Of a stretch of DNA of 64,000 bases, positions 1-9,007 are shown in pieces; positions within the stretch are counted from its first letter, which is position 1, and every line of letters begins with the position of its first letter. The position numbers and the translations under genes are program-made. Below the pieces are notes generated by a model that was given only the letters and a program-made list of their open reading frames with translations, made no database searches and was not told the origin of the DNA. This stretch comes from Sporocytophaga sp. GTDB taxonomy: Bacteria; Bacteroidota; Bacteroidia; Cytophagales; Cytophagaceae. The stretch spans positions 392,188 through 456,187 of the forward strand of contig JANQAB010000002.1 of NCBI GenBank assembly GCA_024707265.1, given 5' to 3'.

Positions 1-1
1 T

Positions 2-217
2 GAGTCTGCGGGTTTTTCATTTAGCTTGATTCAGCTTAAAAATGATAATGATTGCTGGGAAGGCCAAAAGATTAAGGAAAGGAAGGGACAGGATGACACA
101 TTTGTCAGTGTTTTTTCAGGATACCCTTCAAAGTTTAATAATACTCAGACAACAGCAATCGTTAAATTTAAGATTTATGAAAAAGAATATTATTTGAATG
201 ATTCAAAAGTATATTAG
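2..217 (+). CDS. C-terminal end of an unidentified protein (cut by window start)
   Basis: The frame is open from base 2 to the TAG at 215-217, so this is the tail of a gene that begins upstream of the window. About 71 residues are visible; they are mixed, charged and soluble, with no motif I recognise. A TTG at 26 could serve as a start but the open frame before it argues for a longer protein. A good hairpin terminator follows 17 bases after the stop, which supports the frame being a real gene end. Function unknown. Confidence 0.5.
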   Translation, partial: ESAGFSFSLIQLKNDNDCWEGQKIKERKGQDDTFVSVFSGYPSKFNNTQTTAIVKFKIYEKEYYLNDSKVY

Positions 218-233
218 GTAATTATTTTATAAT

Positions 234-266
234 GCTCCGGAGTTGCTCGCAATCCCGGAGCTTTTT
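234..266 (+). terminator. Rho-independent terminator
   Basis: GCTCCGG (234-240) pairs with CCGGAGC (255-261) across a 14-base loop and is followed by TTTTT. It closes the gene cut by the window start and faces the 3' end of the next gene, which is on the other strand. Confidence 0.75.
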
Positions 267-269
267 ATT

Positions 270-740
270 TTATTTTTTCTCTAAGATAAATCCCGACAGC
301 AAAACCAATAGTCCGGTAATCGCAAACATTCCACGATAATTGATATACGTTAGCCATTTTACTCTGATCGTTTCAAAGTTAATGGAGTCAGAGTTGAGAG
401 GGAAGTCATTTACAATTTTATTAAGCGGTAATGATTGAGTAACGATCAGATACACATCTGCAGATAAGCATAGAAATGATATTATAGTCGTGATAAAAAG
501 AAGCGATGTAGGTTTCTGAATTGTTGTAAGTGTCAGCAAAAGGCCTGTTATTAATGCAGAGTAGTATATAACTCTAAGGGGAGTAGAGATAACAGCATCA
601 ATTGCTTTCCTTTGCTCTATGAAACTTTCGAGTGATATACCCAATAGAGCTTTGCTTATGCCGGTGAGATAGAATATGCCCTGTGAAGCAATGATGATAA
701 AGAACAATAAATAAGAGATCCTTAATGTTGCTGTGATCAT
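270..740 (-). CDS. Four-helix membrane protein, DUF1772-like
   Basis: The 156-residue protein has four predicted membrane helices at about residues 8-27, 57-76, 82-104 and 134-153. A conserved-looking stretch, KWLTYINYRGMFAITG, precedes the last helix. This four-helix layout and the W..YIN.R..FA pattern resemble the DUF1772 / anthrone-oxygenase-like membrane family, which is often found beside stress regulators. The family assignment is from memory of the pattern and is tentative. It lies just downstream of the Crp-type regulator at 814-1410 on the same strand (74-bp gap) and may be transcribed with it. Confidence 0.6.
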   Translation of the reverse strand: MITATLRISYLLFFIIIASQGIFYLTGISKALLGISLESFIEQRKAIDAVISTPLRVIYYSALITGLLLTLTTIQKPTSLLFITTIISFLCLSADVYLIVTQSLPLNKIVNDFPLNSDSINFETIRVKWLTYINYRGMFAITGLLVLLSGFILEKK

Positions 741-813
741 GAATAATTAACTTTTAGTTTTTACAAATCTCAGCTAAAAGAAATTACCATGTCTTGATTT
801 TAATCAATTTCGG

Positions 814-1410
814 TTATGATCTGGTCGAAAGCTTCTTTCGCACACGGCTTAGTGTCTCCGGTGTCATGCCAAGAAAGGATGCTATTAATTTAAGCGGAAC
901 CCTCTGTATGATTGAGGGGTATTTGATCAGCATGTCCTGGTACCTGTCTTCCGGACTGTACAATAAGAAAGATACTTCTCTATTTTCTTTTCTGATAGCA
1001 AACTGTTCCACCAGCTTTCTGCCAAAATTGCTCCAGCAATGATAGTTGTCGTAAAGATTCATTAAGCCTTCATAATCTATTGTTACCAGTTCAGTGTCTT
1101 CCATTGCTATTACATTGAAGTGTGAAGGCTCTCTGGAGATGAAACTGGCGGTAGAACCAGTGAATGTGTTTTCGAAGCAAAAATCTTTTGTGACTTCTTC
1201 ACCTTGTATCAGAAAATATAGTCTGGTGAAACCTCTGGCAACGAAAGCCATTCTAGTGCATATCTCGCCTTCTTTAATAAAATGCTGGTTTTTTTTAAGT
1301 TTTTTTATCACCAGATGTTTTTCAAATTCCTGCCATTCACTTTCAGTGAAGGATATAACAGAAGTACAAAATGAATGAAAGGAAGCAATAGCTGAATTTT
1401 GAGTAGACAT
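814..1410 (-). CDS. Crp/Fnr-type transcriptional regulator
   Basis: The 198-residue protein has an N-terminal cyclic-nucleotide-binding-like beta-barrel (about residues 25-120, with the typical run F.KEGEIC...FV..GF.RLYF). A C-terminal helix-turn-helix follows, including LIASFLGMTPETLSRVRKKL at about 173-192. The nucleotide-binding phosphate loop is not of the classic cAMP type, as is usual for Bacteroidota members of this family, so the ligand is unknown. It is divergent from the SDR gene at 1486 with a 75-bp shared promoter region, which makes that gene a likely target. Confidence 0.85.
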   Translation of the reverse strand: MSTQNSAIASFHSFCTSVISFTESEWQEFEKHLVIKKLKKNQHFIKEGEICTRMAFVARGFTRLYFLIQGEEVTKDFCFENTFTGSTASFISREPSHFNVIAMEDTELVTIDYEGLMNLYDNYHCWSNFGRKLVEQFAIRKENREVSFLLYSPEDRYQDMLIKYPSIIQRVPLKLIASFLGMTPETLSRVRKKLSTRS

Positions 1411-1485
1411 CAGTAATTTTTTTAAGTAAATTTAATTCAATTATCTTATTGTTTAATTACTATATTACCTTTTTGATAAGAAAAT

Positions 1486-2238
1486 ATGACTGCAGAAAAG
1501 ATTATACTTATTACAGGAGCCAGCAGAGGCATCGGAGCTGCGACAGCGCTTATGGCAGCTTCCCGGGGGTATCATGTTTGTGTAAACTATGTCAAAAATG
1601 AAGTAGCAGCAAATGCCATTGTGAAAAAGATTGAAGATATCGGAGGTAAAGCTTTTGCTTATCAGGCAGACGTAGGAGACGAAGCACAGGTTAAAGAGAT
1701 GTTCAGACAAATTGATATTAAGCTGGGGCCGATAACAGCTTTAGTTAATAATGCAGGTACTCTGGAGTTGCAATCCAGGGTTGAAGGAATAAGTAATGAA
1801 AGATTTTTAAGAACCCTTAAAAATAATATCGTGGGTACTTTTCTTTGTTCCAAAGAGGCTATTATCCGCATGTCAACGCACAATGGTGGAAAGGGTGGGA
1901 GTATTGTGAATGTTTCCTCCATTGGAGCCAAAACAGGCTCTCCGGGAGAATATGTTGATTATGCTGCAGCTAAAGGAGCAATTGATTCGTTTACAATTGG
2001 TCTTTCCAAAGAGATAGGTTCTGAAGGAATAAGAGTGAATGCAGTAAGACCTGGTTTTATATATACTGACATACACGAGAGCGGAGGAGAGCCAGGAAGG
2101 GTAGACCGGATTAAATCATCCATTCCATTGCAGAGAGGAGGAAGTCCTGATGAAGTAGCAAGTGCCATACTTTGGTTGCTTTCAGATGAAGCATCTTATA
2201 CTTCGGGTACATTTATAGATATCGCAGGAGGCAAGTAA
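1486..2238 (+). CDS. SDR-family NAD(P)-dependent oxidoreductase
   Basis: At 250 residues this has the normal length of a classical short-chain dehydrogenase/reductase. It carries the cofactor-binding TGASRGIG near the N-terminus, the NNAG motif, a catalytic serine in VNVSSIG, the YxxxK active site in YAAAKGA, and the PGFIYTD motif after it. The substrate cannot be told. It resembles the 3-oxoacyl-ACP reductase / glucose dehydrogenase-like subgroup. It is divergent from a Crp-type regulator that probably controls it, and ends at a strong bidirectional terminator. Confidence 0.92.
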   Translation: MTAEKIILITGASRGIGAATALMAASRGYHVCVNYVKNEVAANAIVKKIEDIGGKAFAYQADVGDEAQVKEMFRQIDIKLGPITALVNNAGTLELQSRVEGISNERFLRTLKNNIVGTFLCSKEAIIRMSTHNGGKGGSIVNVSSIGAKTGSPGEYVDYAAAKGAIDSFTIGLSKEIGSEGIRVNAVRPGFIYTDIHESGGEPGRVDRIKSSIPLQRGGSPDEVASAILWLLSDEASYTSGTFIDIAGGK

Positions 2239-2240
2239 AA

Positions 2241-2277
2241 AAAATCCTTCCGGCAATCACTCTGCCGGAAGGATTTT
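2241..2277. terminator. Bidirectional Rho-independent terminator
   Basis: A 15-bp inverted repeat, AAAATCCTTCCGGCA (2241-2255) with its complement at 2263-2277, encloses a 7-base loop and has A and T runs on the two sides. It can stop both the SDR gene and the convergent gene at 2298-3257. Confidence 0.88.
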
Positions 2278-2297
2278 TTATCTATTGGATCTAAATA

Positions 2298-3257
2298 TTA
2301 TTTCAGAGCAAAAACTCCATCATCCTGCAATTGCTTCATATAAAGCAAGCTTCCTTTTTTATTCAGGTGAAGATAATCTGAGTAACATGTTTTGTCATTG
2401 GTAAAGCGGCAATAATCTCTCACCTCAACGCCCGTATGATTTTTAACTGCAGCAAGAAAATCCTTGATGTTATAAATCTTGTTCAGCCAGATAGAATGGT
2501 ATGGTGCTATGACGAATTCAACTTTGGCATTATGTTTCTTGGCTGCGTCCGCTATAGCTTTCAGGTTGTCAAGCCCTTTTTTCGTAATTACTACATTAAG
2601 GCTGTCGGCCAGGTTATCATGTATTAAAAGTTCATCTTTTATCTGTTTATCCAGAATCCAGTCGCCTTCCTGTTTTCCCAGGTAATACAACGCTCTGTGG
2701 AAGAGCTCTGAATTATACTGGTATAGTTTAGATATCTGGCAACCTCTGGCAGTCGCAGGAGACACCTTATGAATAAGTGCAGACATCTTTTCTGACTCGC
2801 TTATGTAAGGCCTGAAGCTGGTGATTACCGGATCTTCAGTTTTCATGACAAGGCTTACATCAACTATTAAAAGCTTTGCTTTATATCTTTCAAAATAATC
2901 TTCAATAAGGACCTGACCTACATCTCCCGGTAACGCATTGTAGCTTAAGTTGAGCGTTGTTTTTCCTGTGATTCTTCTGATCTCAGGCTCATAATAGCCG
3001 TTTCCTCTTGAGTTTCCAAGGATGACTATATCAGCTTCTCCTTTGCCATTGTACAGCTTGGAATAACGAATATTGCTTGACATGGTCAGGTATTCAAGGA
3101 ATGCACCAATGCCACGGTCTCCCAGAAATATCAGAGGAATCAACACCAGGTAAACCCAAAGTCTGCTCTTTTCCTTTTTTACAACTTCCGGTTGTATTTC
3201 AACTTCAATGGAAGGAACTTTTACTTCGCTGATATTTTCAATAACAGATTCTTTCAT
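2298..3257 (-). CDS. Membrane-anchored SGNH-like protein, partner of MBOAT acyltransferase
   Basis: The 319-residue protein has a cytoplasmic N-terminus, one membrane helix at about residues 34-50, and an extracytoplasmic domain. That domain starts with ADIVILGNSRGNGYYEP, which resembles block I of SGNH hydrolases (GDS, here GNS), and ends with a DYLHLNKKG stretch like the SGNH D..H catalytic block. Genes of this shape accompany MBOAT proteins in O-acetylation systems for exopolysaccharides (AlgJ/AlgX, DltD-like), and here an MBOAT gene lies immediately upstream (12-bp gap). I infer it transfers or removes acyl groups on a surface polymer. The Asp-to-Asn difference next to the Ser leaves the catalytic role open. 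Confidence 0.65.
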   Translation of the reverse strand: MKESVIENISEVKVPSIEVEIQPEVVKKEKSRLWVYLVLIPLIFLGDRGIGAFLEYLTMSSNIRYSKLYNGKGEADIVILGNSRGNGYYEPEIRRITGKTTLNLSYNALPGDVGQVLIEDYFERYKAKLLIVDVSLVMKTEDPVITSFRPYISESEKMSALIHKVSPATARGCQISKLYQYNSELFHRALYYLGKQEGDWILDKQIKDELLIHDNLADSLNVVITKKGLDNLKAIADAAKKHNAKVEFVIAPYHSIWLNKIYNIKDFLAAVKNHTGVEVRDYCRFTNDKTCYSDYLHLNKKGSLLYMKQLQDDGVFALK

Positions 3258-3269
3258 TGTCGCTGGCGG

Positions 3270-4691
3270 TTAGAATTGTATATAGATGAATTGAGAATCG
3301 CTGAATGTCCCGAATAGAGCGATCATCCAAAGAATTGCTGAAAATGTTATTATTTTAAAAGCCGGAGATTTTAATACCAGTGCTTCAAAATCATTGCTTT
3401 GATGAACATATTCCAGGATCATCAGAATGGATACCAATCCTAAGTTTTTAATAATAACGAACTTATTTGGAAGATGTCCGAACGACATATCATTAAAAGC
3501 GAAAACTCCTTTAATCATTTCAAAAGCGCTGTCAAAGTCATTGCTTCTGAAAAATATTCTTGAGAAACAGGTAAGGAGAAATACAATGATCATTGCTGAA
3601 GGGATAAACAATTGTCTTGGTACTATCTTGCCCATTCTTTCCGTGTATGGAAGGATCAGACGTTGAACAACAAGGTATACACCATTAAGCCCGCCCCATA
3701 CTACGAAAGTCCAGTTGGCCCCGTGCCAGAGGCCTCCAAGAAGCATTGTGATCATAAGGTTTCTGTAGGCATTGAATTTACCATTTCGGTTTCCTCCAAG
3801 TGGTATGTAAAGATATTCCCTCAGCCAGCTGGAAAGGGACATGTGCCAGCGGCTCCAGAACTCTGAAAAGTTTTTGGCCAGGTAAGGAAAGTTAAAGTTC
3901 TCAGGGAAACGGTATCCAAGAATTCTTGCTATTCCTATTGCAATGTCCGAATAACCTGAAAAGTCACAGTAAATCTGGAAAGAATAGAATATGATCCCGA
4001 TGATGAGATACAGAGAAGAGTATTTGTCAGGAAATGCAAAGGCTGTTCCTACAAAAGATCCCAGGGAATCAGCAATAATTATTTTTTTTGCAAAGCCTAA
4101 TAGAACTCTGGCAAGTCCTGTTTCAAAATTGTCCCATGTAAATTTCTGATCTGTTTTAAGTTGAGGTAAAAAGTCGTGAGCCCTCAAAATAGGTCCTGCT
4201 GTAAGCTTAGCAAAGAAGATCGAATAAACTGAAAATGCAGCAAAGTCAGTTTCTGCCTTTATCTTTCTTTTGTATACATCAGTTGTGTAACTGATTGCCT
4301 GAAAGGTATAAAATGAAATTCCAATAGGCAGAATTATATGGAGAGTGTTGTGAATGGTCCCTGTTCCGAATAAGCCTAAGACACTATTGGTAGAATCTAT
4401 AAAGAAATTAAAGTACTTGAAAAAACCTAAAATTACCAGATTAAATACTATGCTGGTAATAAGCAGCCGTTTTCTCTTTTTCTCATCTTCAGTTTTCTCT
4501 ATATACAATGCAAGATTATATTCAAATACTGTAGAGGCTAGTACCAGCGCAAGAAAGTTATAGTCCCAATAACCATAGAAAAAATAACTTGCCGCTAGTG
4601 TGAACCAGAGCCTGAGCTTCCCCTTGAAAAAGTAATATAATGGGATAAATATTAGAATAAATTCTAAAAAGTGGATGCTATTAAATATCAT
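3270..4691 (-). CDS. MBOAT-family O-acyltransferase (AlgI-like)
   Basis: This multi-pass membrane protein of 473 residues has the MBOAT signature region: an FWSRWHMSLSSWLREYLYIP stretch followed by GGNRNG, then GGLWHGANWTFVVWGG with the catalytic-type histidine. These proteins move acyl groups from a cytoplasmic donor across the membrane to an extracellular polymer, as AlgI does in alginate acetylation. I chose the ATG at 4691 because MIFNSIHFLEFI is the typical AlgI-like beginning; an upstream in-frame start at 4718 would add nine residues. It forms an operon with the SGNH-like gene downstream, so surface polysaccharide acylation is the likely role. Confidence 0.9.
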   Translation of the reverse strand: MIFNSIHFLEFILIFIPLYYFFKGKLRLWFTLAASYFFYGYWDYNFLALVLASTVFEYNLALYIEKTEDEKKRKRLLITSIVFNLVILGFFKYFNFFIDSTNSVLGLFGTGTIHNTLHIILPIGISFYTFQAISYTTDVYKRKIKAETDFAAFSVYSIFFAKLTAGPILRAHDFLPQLKTDQKFTWDNFETGLARVLLGFAKKIIIADSLGSFVGTAFAFPDKYSSLYLIIGIIFYSFQIYCDFSGYSDIAIGIARILGYRFPENFNFPYLAKNFSEFWSRWHMSLSSWLREYLYIPLGGNRNGKFNAYRNLMITMLLGGLWHGANWTFVVWGGLNGVYLVVQRLILPYTERMGKIVPRQLFIPSAMIIVFLLTCFSRIFFRSNDFDSAFEMIKGVFAFNDMSFGHLPNKFVIIKNLGLVSILMILEYVHQSNDFEALVLKSPAFKIITFSAILWMIALFGTFSDSQFIYIQF

Positions 4692-4918
4692 GCGCTTTTT
4701 GTATATATATGAAGGCAATAATACGGAATTTTGACCGGACTTCCAATTTAAGATGGGTGAGCGTGAGGTATTTTTAATCTTGGATAAATCCTAAATTTTC
4801 TGGTTTAAAACGACTGTTGCCGACCAACAACTTAAATTGTAAGTTAAATAGGCAACTATGTTCCATAACTTGGAGATATTCGTCTTGCGAGGATGGTATT
4901 TTTTGTTAATATTGAAGT

Positions 4919-5479
4919 ATGCCACACATAGCTATTATCTCTGCGAGCGTACGAAGAGACAGGAAAAGTCATCGCGCAGCACTCTACTTTAAAAATTTTA
5001 TAGAGTCAAATAATCTTGCCTCTGTAGAAATACTTGATTTACTGGAATATAATTTCCCTCTTTTTGATGAACGTCTAAGATTTCAGCCCAATCCTACTCC
5101 TCAAATGCTTGATTTTGCTTCAAAAGTAAAAAGTGCTGAGGGCGTATTGATTGTCACACCGGAATACAATGGTGGTTACCCTTCCAGTTTAAAAAATATA
5201 ATTGATTTGCTTTATGATGAATGGTACAGAAAACCTGTTGCTATTTCAACAGTATCAGGAGGTAGTTTTGGTGGCACACAGGTCATTACGTCCTTACAGT
5301 TTTCTCTATGGAAAATAAGGGCCTGGACAGTTCCGGCCATGTTTCCTGTACCAACAATTGATAAATCATTTGATGAGCAGGGTAATCCTGCTGACAAGGC
5401 CGGAACAGATAAGAGAGCTAATGCATTTATCAATGAATTGTTATGGTGCATTGAAGCAAAAAAGAGAATGGATACTTAA
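4919..5479 (+). CDS. NADPH-dependent FMN reductase family protein
   Basis: The 186-residue flavodoxin-fold protein begins with the phosphate-binding strand-loop of the family (AIISASVRRDRKSH) and contains TPEYNGGYPSSLKNIIDLL, the FMN-contact motif of NADPH-dependent FMN/azo reductases. It would reduce FMN, quinones or similar compounds with NAD(P)H in the cytoplasm. The SRPBCC gene follows 12 bases later on the same strand, so the two are probably co-transcribed. Confidence 0.88.
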   Translation: MPHIAIISASVRRDRKSHRAALYFKNFIESNNLASVEILDLLEYNFPLFDERLRFQPNPTPQMLDFASKVKSAEGVLIVTPEYNGGYPSSLKNIIDLLYDEWYRKPVAISTVSGGSFGGTQVITSLQFSLWKIRAWTVPAMFPVPTIDKSFDEQGNPADKAGTDKRANAFINELLWCIEAKKRMDT

Positions 5480-5491
5480 TCTGATATTGTT

Positions 5492-5978
5492 TTGTCCTTA
5501 ATTGTTCTTCAAACTACTATCAATGCTCCACTGGAAGTTTGTTTTGACTTGTCAAGAAGCATTGAACTCCATCAGATTTCAACAAAAAAATCTGAAGAGA
5601 AAGTTATTGCAGGTAAAATGTCTGGCCTTATCGGCCTTCACGAAACCGTGACCTGGAAAGCCAGACATTTTGGACTCTGGCTCCAGCTCACATCAAAAAT
5701 TACTGAGTATAAAGCACCGGATTTTTTTTGCAGATGAAATGGTCAGTGGGCCATTTAAGTCATTCAGGCATGAGCATGTTTTTGAGGTAAAACATGGCCG
5801 GACAATCATGACCGATCGATTTGAATTTCAATCCCCATTTGGTGTATTTGGTAAGGTTGTGAATGCTTTATTGTTAAAATTCTATATGAAGAAGTTACTT
5901 ATTGAGCGAAATCATGTGATTAAAGAATATGCGGAAGGAGATCACTGGCGGGAACTTTTAACCAAAACGGATGTCTAG
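5492..5978 (+). CDS. SRPBCC-family protein, frame broken in a T8 run
   Basis: Two overlapping frames together give one SRPBCC (START-like ligand-binding) protein of about 161 residues. The first frame ends APDFFCR and the second continues FADEMVSGPFKSFRHEHVF. Removing one T from the T8 run at 5722-5729 joins them as APDFFADEMVSGPF, a stretch typical of this family (cell-division-inhibitor-like SRPBCC proteins). The start is the TTG at 5492; no ATG fits. It follows the FMN reductase closely. The break is most likely a homopolymer error; a true pseudogene cannot be excluded. Confidence 0.75.
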
Positions 5979-6020
5979 TAATTATCAGACTATTTTTACA
6001 AATCATAAATTAAAATTCAT

Positions 6021-6819
6021 ATGAAAAAGATTTTTATTCTATCATTTCTTTTAACTGTATTTGCCTCCGGGCAACTTTTAGCATGTAGCTGGTTTACAAA
6101 ATCATTTTGCGAAACAATTAAAAATAAATCCTTTGTTGCAAAAGGGAAAATTGTCTCTTATCAGGAAAAGTCTATAAGAATAAAATTATTACAAACTCTC
6201 ATAGGCGAAGAAAGTGCAGATACAATAGTCGTGTGGGATGAAAAAGATTTTGAATGTAATGGTGATTTTTCCATGTCTGCAAATCATATGGGAGAGATAG
6301 GAGATACAATATTTTTTACGGTTGAAAAAATAGCTGAAAAAGAAGAATGACTGGGAGCAGATCAACGATTACAGATACCTGGGGCATTATCTGGAAACCA
6401 CGTTTCTGTACATTCAGAATGATACTGTAAACGGATTTATAAGCGGAGTTGACATGGCTCCTGATCAATATAAAATATTGAAAATGCATCAGGATCATTT
6501 TCTGGAGAAATTTCAGGACTGCAGAGAAAAGGGCGCTATCGTTATTACTTCAAATAAAAATGCTGAGGAACGCAAAGCATTAAATTTATTCCCAAATCCA
6601 GCTGAAAATCTACTCAATATAGATTTTACTTCAAGTCAAAATAAATATCAGTCTGTTGTAATTAAAAATCATTTAGGGCAACAGATGAAAACTATTGATA
6701 TATCACAGTCTGCAAATATGGTTCAGATAGATATTTCTGATATGGCTCCGGGAGTTGTATTTGTTGAACTTGTAGGTAATAAATATACGGATAGACGAAA
6801 GATCGTGAAGACACAATAG
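6021..6819 (+). CDS. Small secreted protein with T9SS sorting domain, frame broken
   Basis: The product has a signal peptide (MKKIFILSFLLTVFASG, cut near LLAC) and a cysteine-containing domain of unknown function. A C-terminal T9SS sorting domain starts at LNLFPNPAENLLNIDF and ends with a KIVKTQ-like tail. The first frame stops at 6350 and the second is open through WEQINDYRYLGHYLE before the later ATG at 6454. Dropping one A from the A5 run near 6337-6341 joins them into about 265 residues. It would be exported through Sec and then through the type IX system to the cell surface or medium. Confidence 0.7.
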
Positions 6820-6905
6820 GTGCTGGATTTTCTTTTGTTCTTCCCGTGATGTTAGTCTTTTGGCATGACACTTTGAGAAAATAAAAAATGAAATGATTTT
6901 GAGAG

Positions 6906-6957
6906 AAACCTTCGGTAGTTAATGCTATTATGTTTCGATAACAACCGAAGGTTTTTA
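6906..6957 (+). terminator. Rho-independent terminator
   Basis: AAACCTTCGGT (6906-6916) pairs with ACCGAAGGTTT (6944-6954), followed by a T run. It ends the T9SS-protein transcript. Confidence 0.8.
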
Positions 6958-7104
6958 CTCATCATTGTATAGCCAATAGTAAGGTGAATTGTTGTAACCC
7001 TAATGCTGTACTTTTAATAGGCTTTGTGAAAGCTTTTATTTTGCTGTATCCTAGATACATAACCATTATTTGTAGTCAATCCTCATTAATGTCCAAACAA
7101 GCAA

Positions 7105-7704
7105 ATGGATTCAGATAAACTCGTGTTGCAGCTCATTGACCATTTTCAAGAAGTTGTTGCTTTAGACAATAACGATATCGCATCCATCGTACCTAAATTG
7201 GAAATAAAGAAGCTAAACAGAAAGGAGTATTTACTCCAGCCCGGGCAGGTTTCCAGATACATGCGTTATATTGCGATAGGAAGCATGAGGGTTTACTACC
7301 TGGATGAAAAGGACCAGGAACACACATTGCAATTAGGTATAGAAAATTGGTGGGTCAATGACCTGTACAGTTATTTCAGCGGCAACCCTTCACGAATGTT
7401 TATTCAGGCCAATGAACCTACCACTCTTATACAAATCAGTAAGACAAACCTGGAAACATTGTATCAGGAGGTTCCAAGAATGTCAGATTTTTTTCGTTTG
7501 AAAATTCAATCCGCTTATGTTGCCTTGCAAGAACGTACAATTGAAAACATGAGCGTTGAAGCTTATGCCAGATATAATGCATTCATTTCAGAGTACAGGC
7601 ATCTGGAACAGCGTTTTCCTCAATATATGATTGCTTCCTATCTGGGAGTCACACCTGAGTTCTTAAGCTTTCTAAGGAAAAAACACATTACGGATATTTC
7701 TTAA
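7105..7704 (+). CDS. Crp/Fnr-type transcriptional regulator
   Basis: The 199-residue protein has an effector-type beta-barrel domain (about residues 25-115, LLQPGQVSRYMRYIAIGSMR) and a C-terminal helix-turn-helix (ASYLGVTPEFLSFLRKKHI). This is the common Bacteroidota Crp-like form without an obvious cAMP pocket. It is a different member from the one at 814-1410. The next two genes (a beta-barrel-type protein and DoxX) run in the same direction after a separate promoter-like site and could be its targets. Confidence 0.85.
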   Translation: MDSDKLVLQLIDHFQEVVALDNNDIASIVPKLEIKKLNRKEYLLQPGQVSRYMRYIAIGSMRVYYLDEKDQEHTLQLGIENWWVNDLYSYFSGNPSRMFIQANEPTTLIQISKTNLETLYQEVPRMSDFFRLKIQSAYVALQERTIENMSVEAYARYNAFISEYRHLEQRFPQYMIASYLGVTPEFLSFLRKKHITDIS

Positions 7705-7736
7705 GATAGCTTAATTTTTATCGTTTCTCCTCCCTG

Positions 7737-7744
7737 TACTTTTG
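7737..7744 (+). promoter_or_regulatory. Candidate -7 promoter element (TACTTTTG)
   Basis: TACTTTTG is an exact match to the Bacteroidota -7 consensus TAnnTTTG and lies 25 bases upstream of the ATG at 7770. No clear TTTG -33 element is visible at the usual distance. A transcript starting just after it would exclude the alternative TTG start at 7746. Confidence 0.4.
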
Positions 7745-7769
7745 CTTGTATCATTCAAACAGGCAAAAG

Positions 7770-8387
7770 ATGAGGGCAGAATATACATTGCTGATACTTT
7801 TTTTCTTATCAAAAGAACTTAACGCACAACAACTATCTTATACCCCAGACCTTGTAGCAGGACATCGCTCATTGATGTACCTGCATAATGTGAATTACTA
7901 TTTTAACAATAAAGTTAAGATAAACAACCTCACATTATTTGACACAGAATACAGGTCAGATAAAGCAAATATATTTTTTATACGGAATACCTTTTCTTAT
8001 AACGTCTCAAGAAAAGTTACTTTGAATGTAGCTGTTGGAATGAAAAATCCAGGTTCTTTCTTCTCCATTTCAGCACAATATCGAATAGTACAGCCCATCT
8101 ATTCTTTTGCTTATTCTTTAGGTGCGACTTATCAAAAAGGAGTCACGCTTGAACAATCCGTTGCCTTAGAATACTTTCCTTACCTGAATGAAAACCTGCA
8201 AGTTTATTTTAATCTTCTGGCTATTGCCAATATTAATTTAGAGGAATATCAAAGAGGTCTGCAATACGTTCGACTAGGATTGAAAGAGAATAAATTAGCA
8301 TACGGTCTAGCTTTAAATGCAGACCAATTCAACAATGGTAGAAAAATATTACTCAACACAGGAATCTTTATTAAACATAACTTTTAA
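7770..8387 (+). CDS. Exported beta-strand-rich protein of unknown function
   Basis: From the ATG at 7770 the protein is about 205 residues with a signal peptide ending near ELNAQQ. The mature part alternates aromatic and polar residues in strands (ITL.NVAVGMKNPGSFFSIS, YSFAYSLGATYQKG) and ends in NTGIFIKHNF, a pattern typical of small outer-membrane barrels. I do not recognise the family. An upstream in-frame TTG at 7746 is possible but the promoter-like TACTTTTG at 7737-7744 leaves almost no leader for it. DoxX follows after 11 bases, probably in one operon. Confidence 0.6.
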   Translation: MRAEYTLLILFFLSKELNAQQLSYTPDLVAGHRSLMYLHNVNYYFNNKVKINNLTLFDTEYRSDKANIFFIRNTFSYNVSRKVTLNVAVGMKNPGSFFSISAQYRIVQPIYSFAYSLGATYQKGVTLEQSVALEYFPYLNENLQVYFNLLAIANINLEEYQRGLQYVRLGLKENKLAYGLALNADQFNNGRKILLNTGIFIKHNF

Positions 8388-8398
8388 ATTTTATTGAC

Positions 8399-8800
8399 AT
8401 GAAAAAAAACATTGATTTAGGAATTTTTGTAACGAGAATTGCAATCGGATTTCCGATGCTGGTTTACGGAATCAGTAAATTGTTCTATGGAATAGACTTC
8501 ATCAAAGATATGCTTATAGAAAAAGGATTGCCTTCGTTTATTGCTTATGGTGTGTTTTTGGGAGAAGTAGTAGCACCTATACTTATCATCATAGGTTTTA
8601 GGACACGTTTAGCAGGTTTCGTATTTGCTGTAAATTGTCTTACCGCCATTTGCCTGACACAAATGTCAAATGCTTTCAAACTTAATGACTATGGAGGATG
8701 GGCCTTAGAATTATTAGCTATTTATATGCTTATTGCAACAGGTATTTTATTTACCGGGGGTGGAAAAATAGCTGTTTCAACCAATAACCAATGGGATTAA
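8399..8800 (+). CDS. DoxX-family membrane protein
   Basis: The 133-residue protein has four predicted membrane helices and the DoxX pattern: an N-terminal RIAIGFPMLVYGISKLF, then FLGEVVAPILIIIGFRTRLAG in the middle. DoxX proteins sit in the inner membrane, and some family members work with redox or thiol-stress proteins. The specific partner here is not evident. It starts 11 bases after the upstream exported protein and is likely in its operon. Confidence 0.85.
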   Translation: MKKNIDLGIFVTRIAIGFPMLVYGISKLFYGIDFIKDMLIEKGLPSFIAYGVFLGEVVAPILIIIGFRTRLAGFVFAVNCLTAICLTQMSNAFKLNDYGGWALELLAIYMLIATGILFTGGGKIAVSTNNQWD

Positions 8801-9007
8801 CAGGGACAGCGCATAAACATTGTATAAATTTATCGTAATTCTTCAAGATGCTATTATTTGCTCGTTTTCAGTGGGATTCCATGAATTGAAATAAGCATAT
8901 TGTAGTGCCTTGTTCATTTTGAGTATATTGCACAAGTCATTATTTTTTTTTCTGATAAAGCAAAGCGGTATGCTATGCGTTGTTGTAATTGTAAGATGAT
9001 ATTTGAT

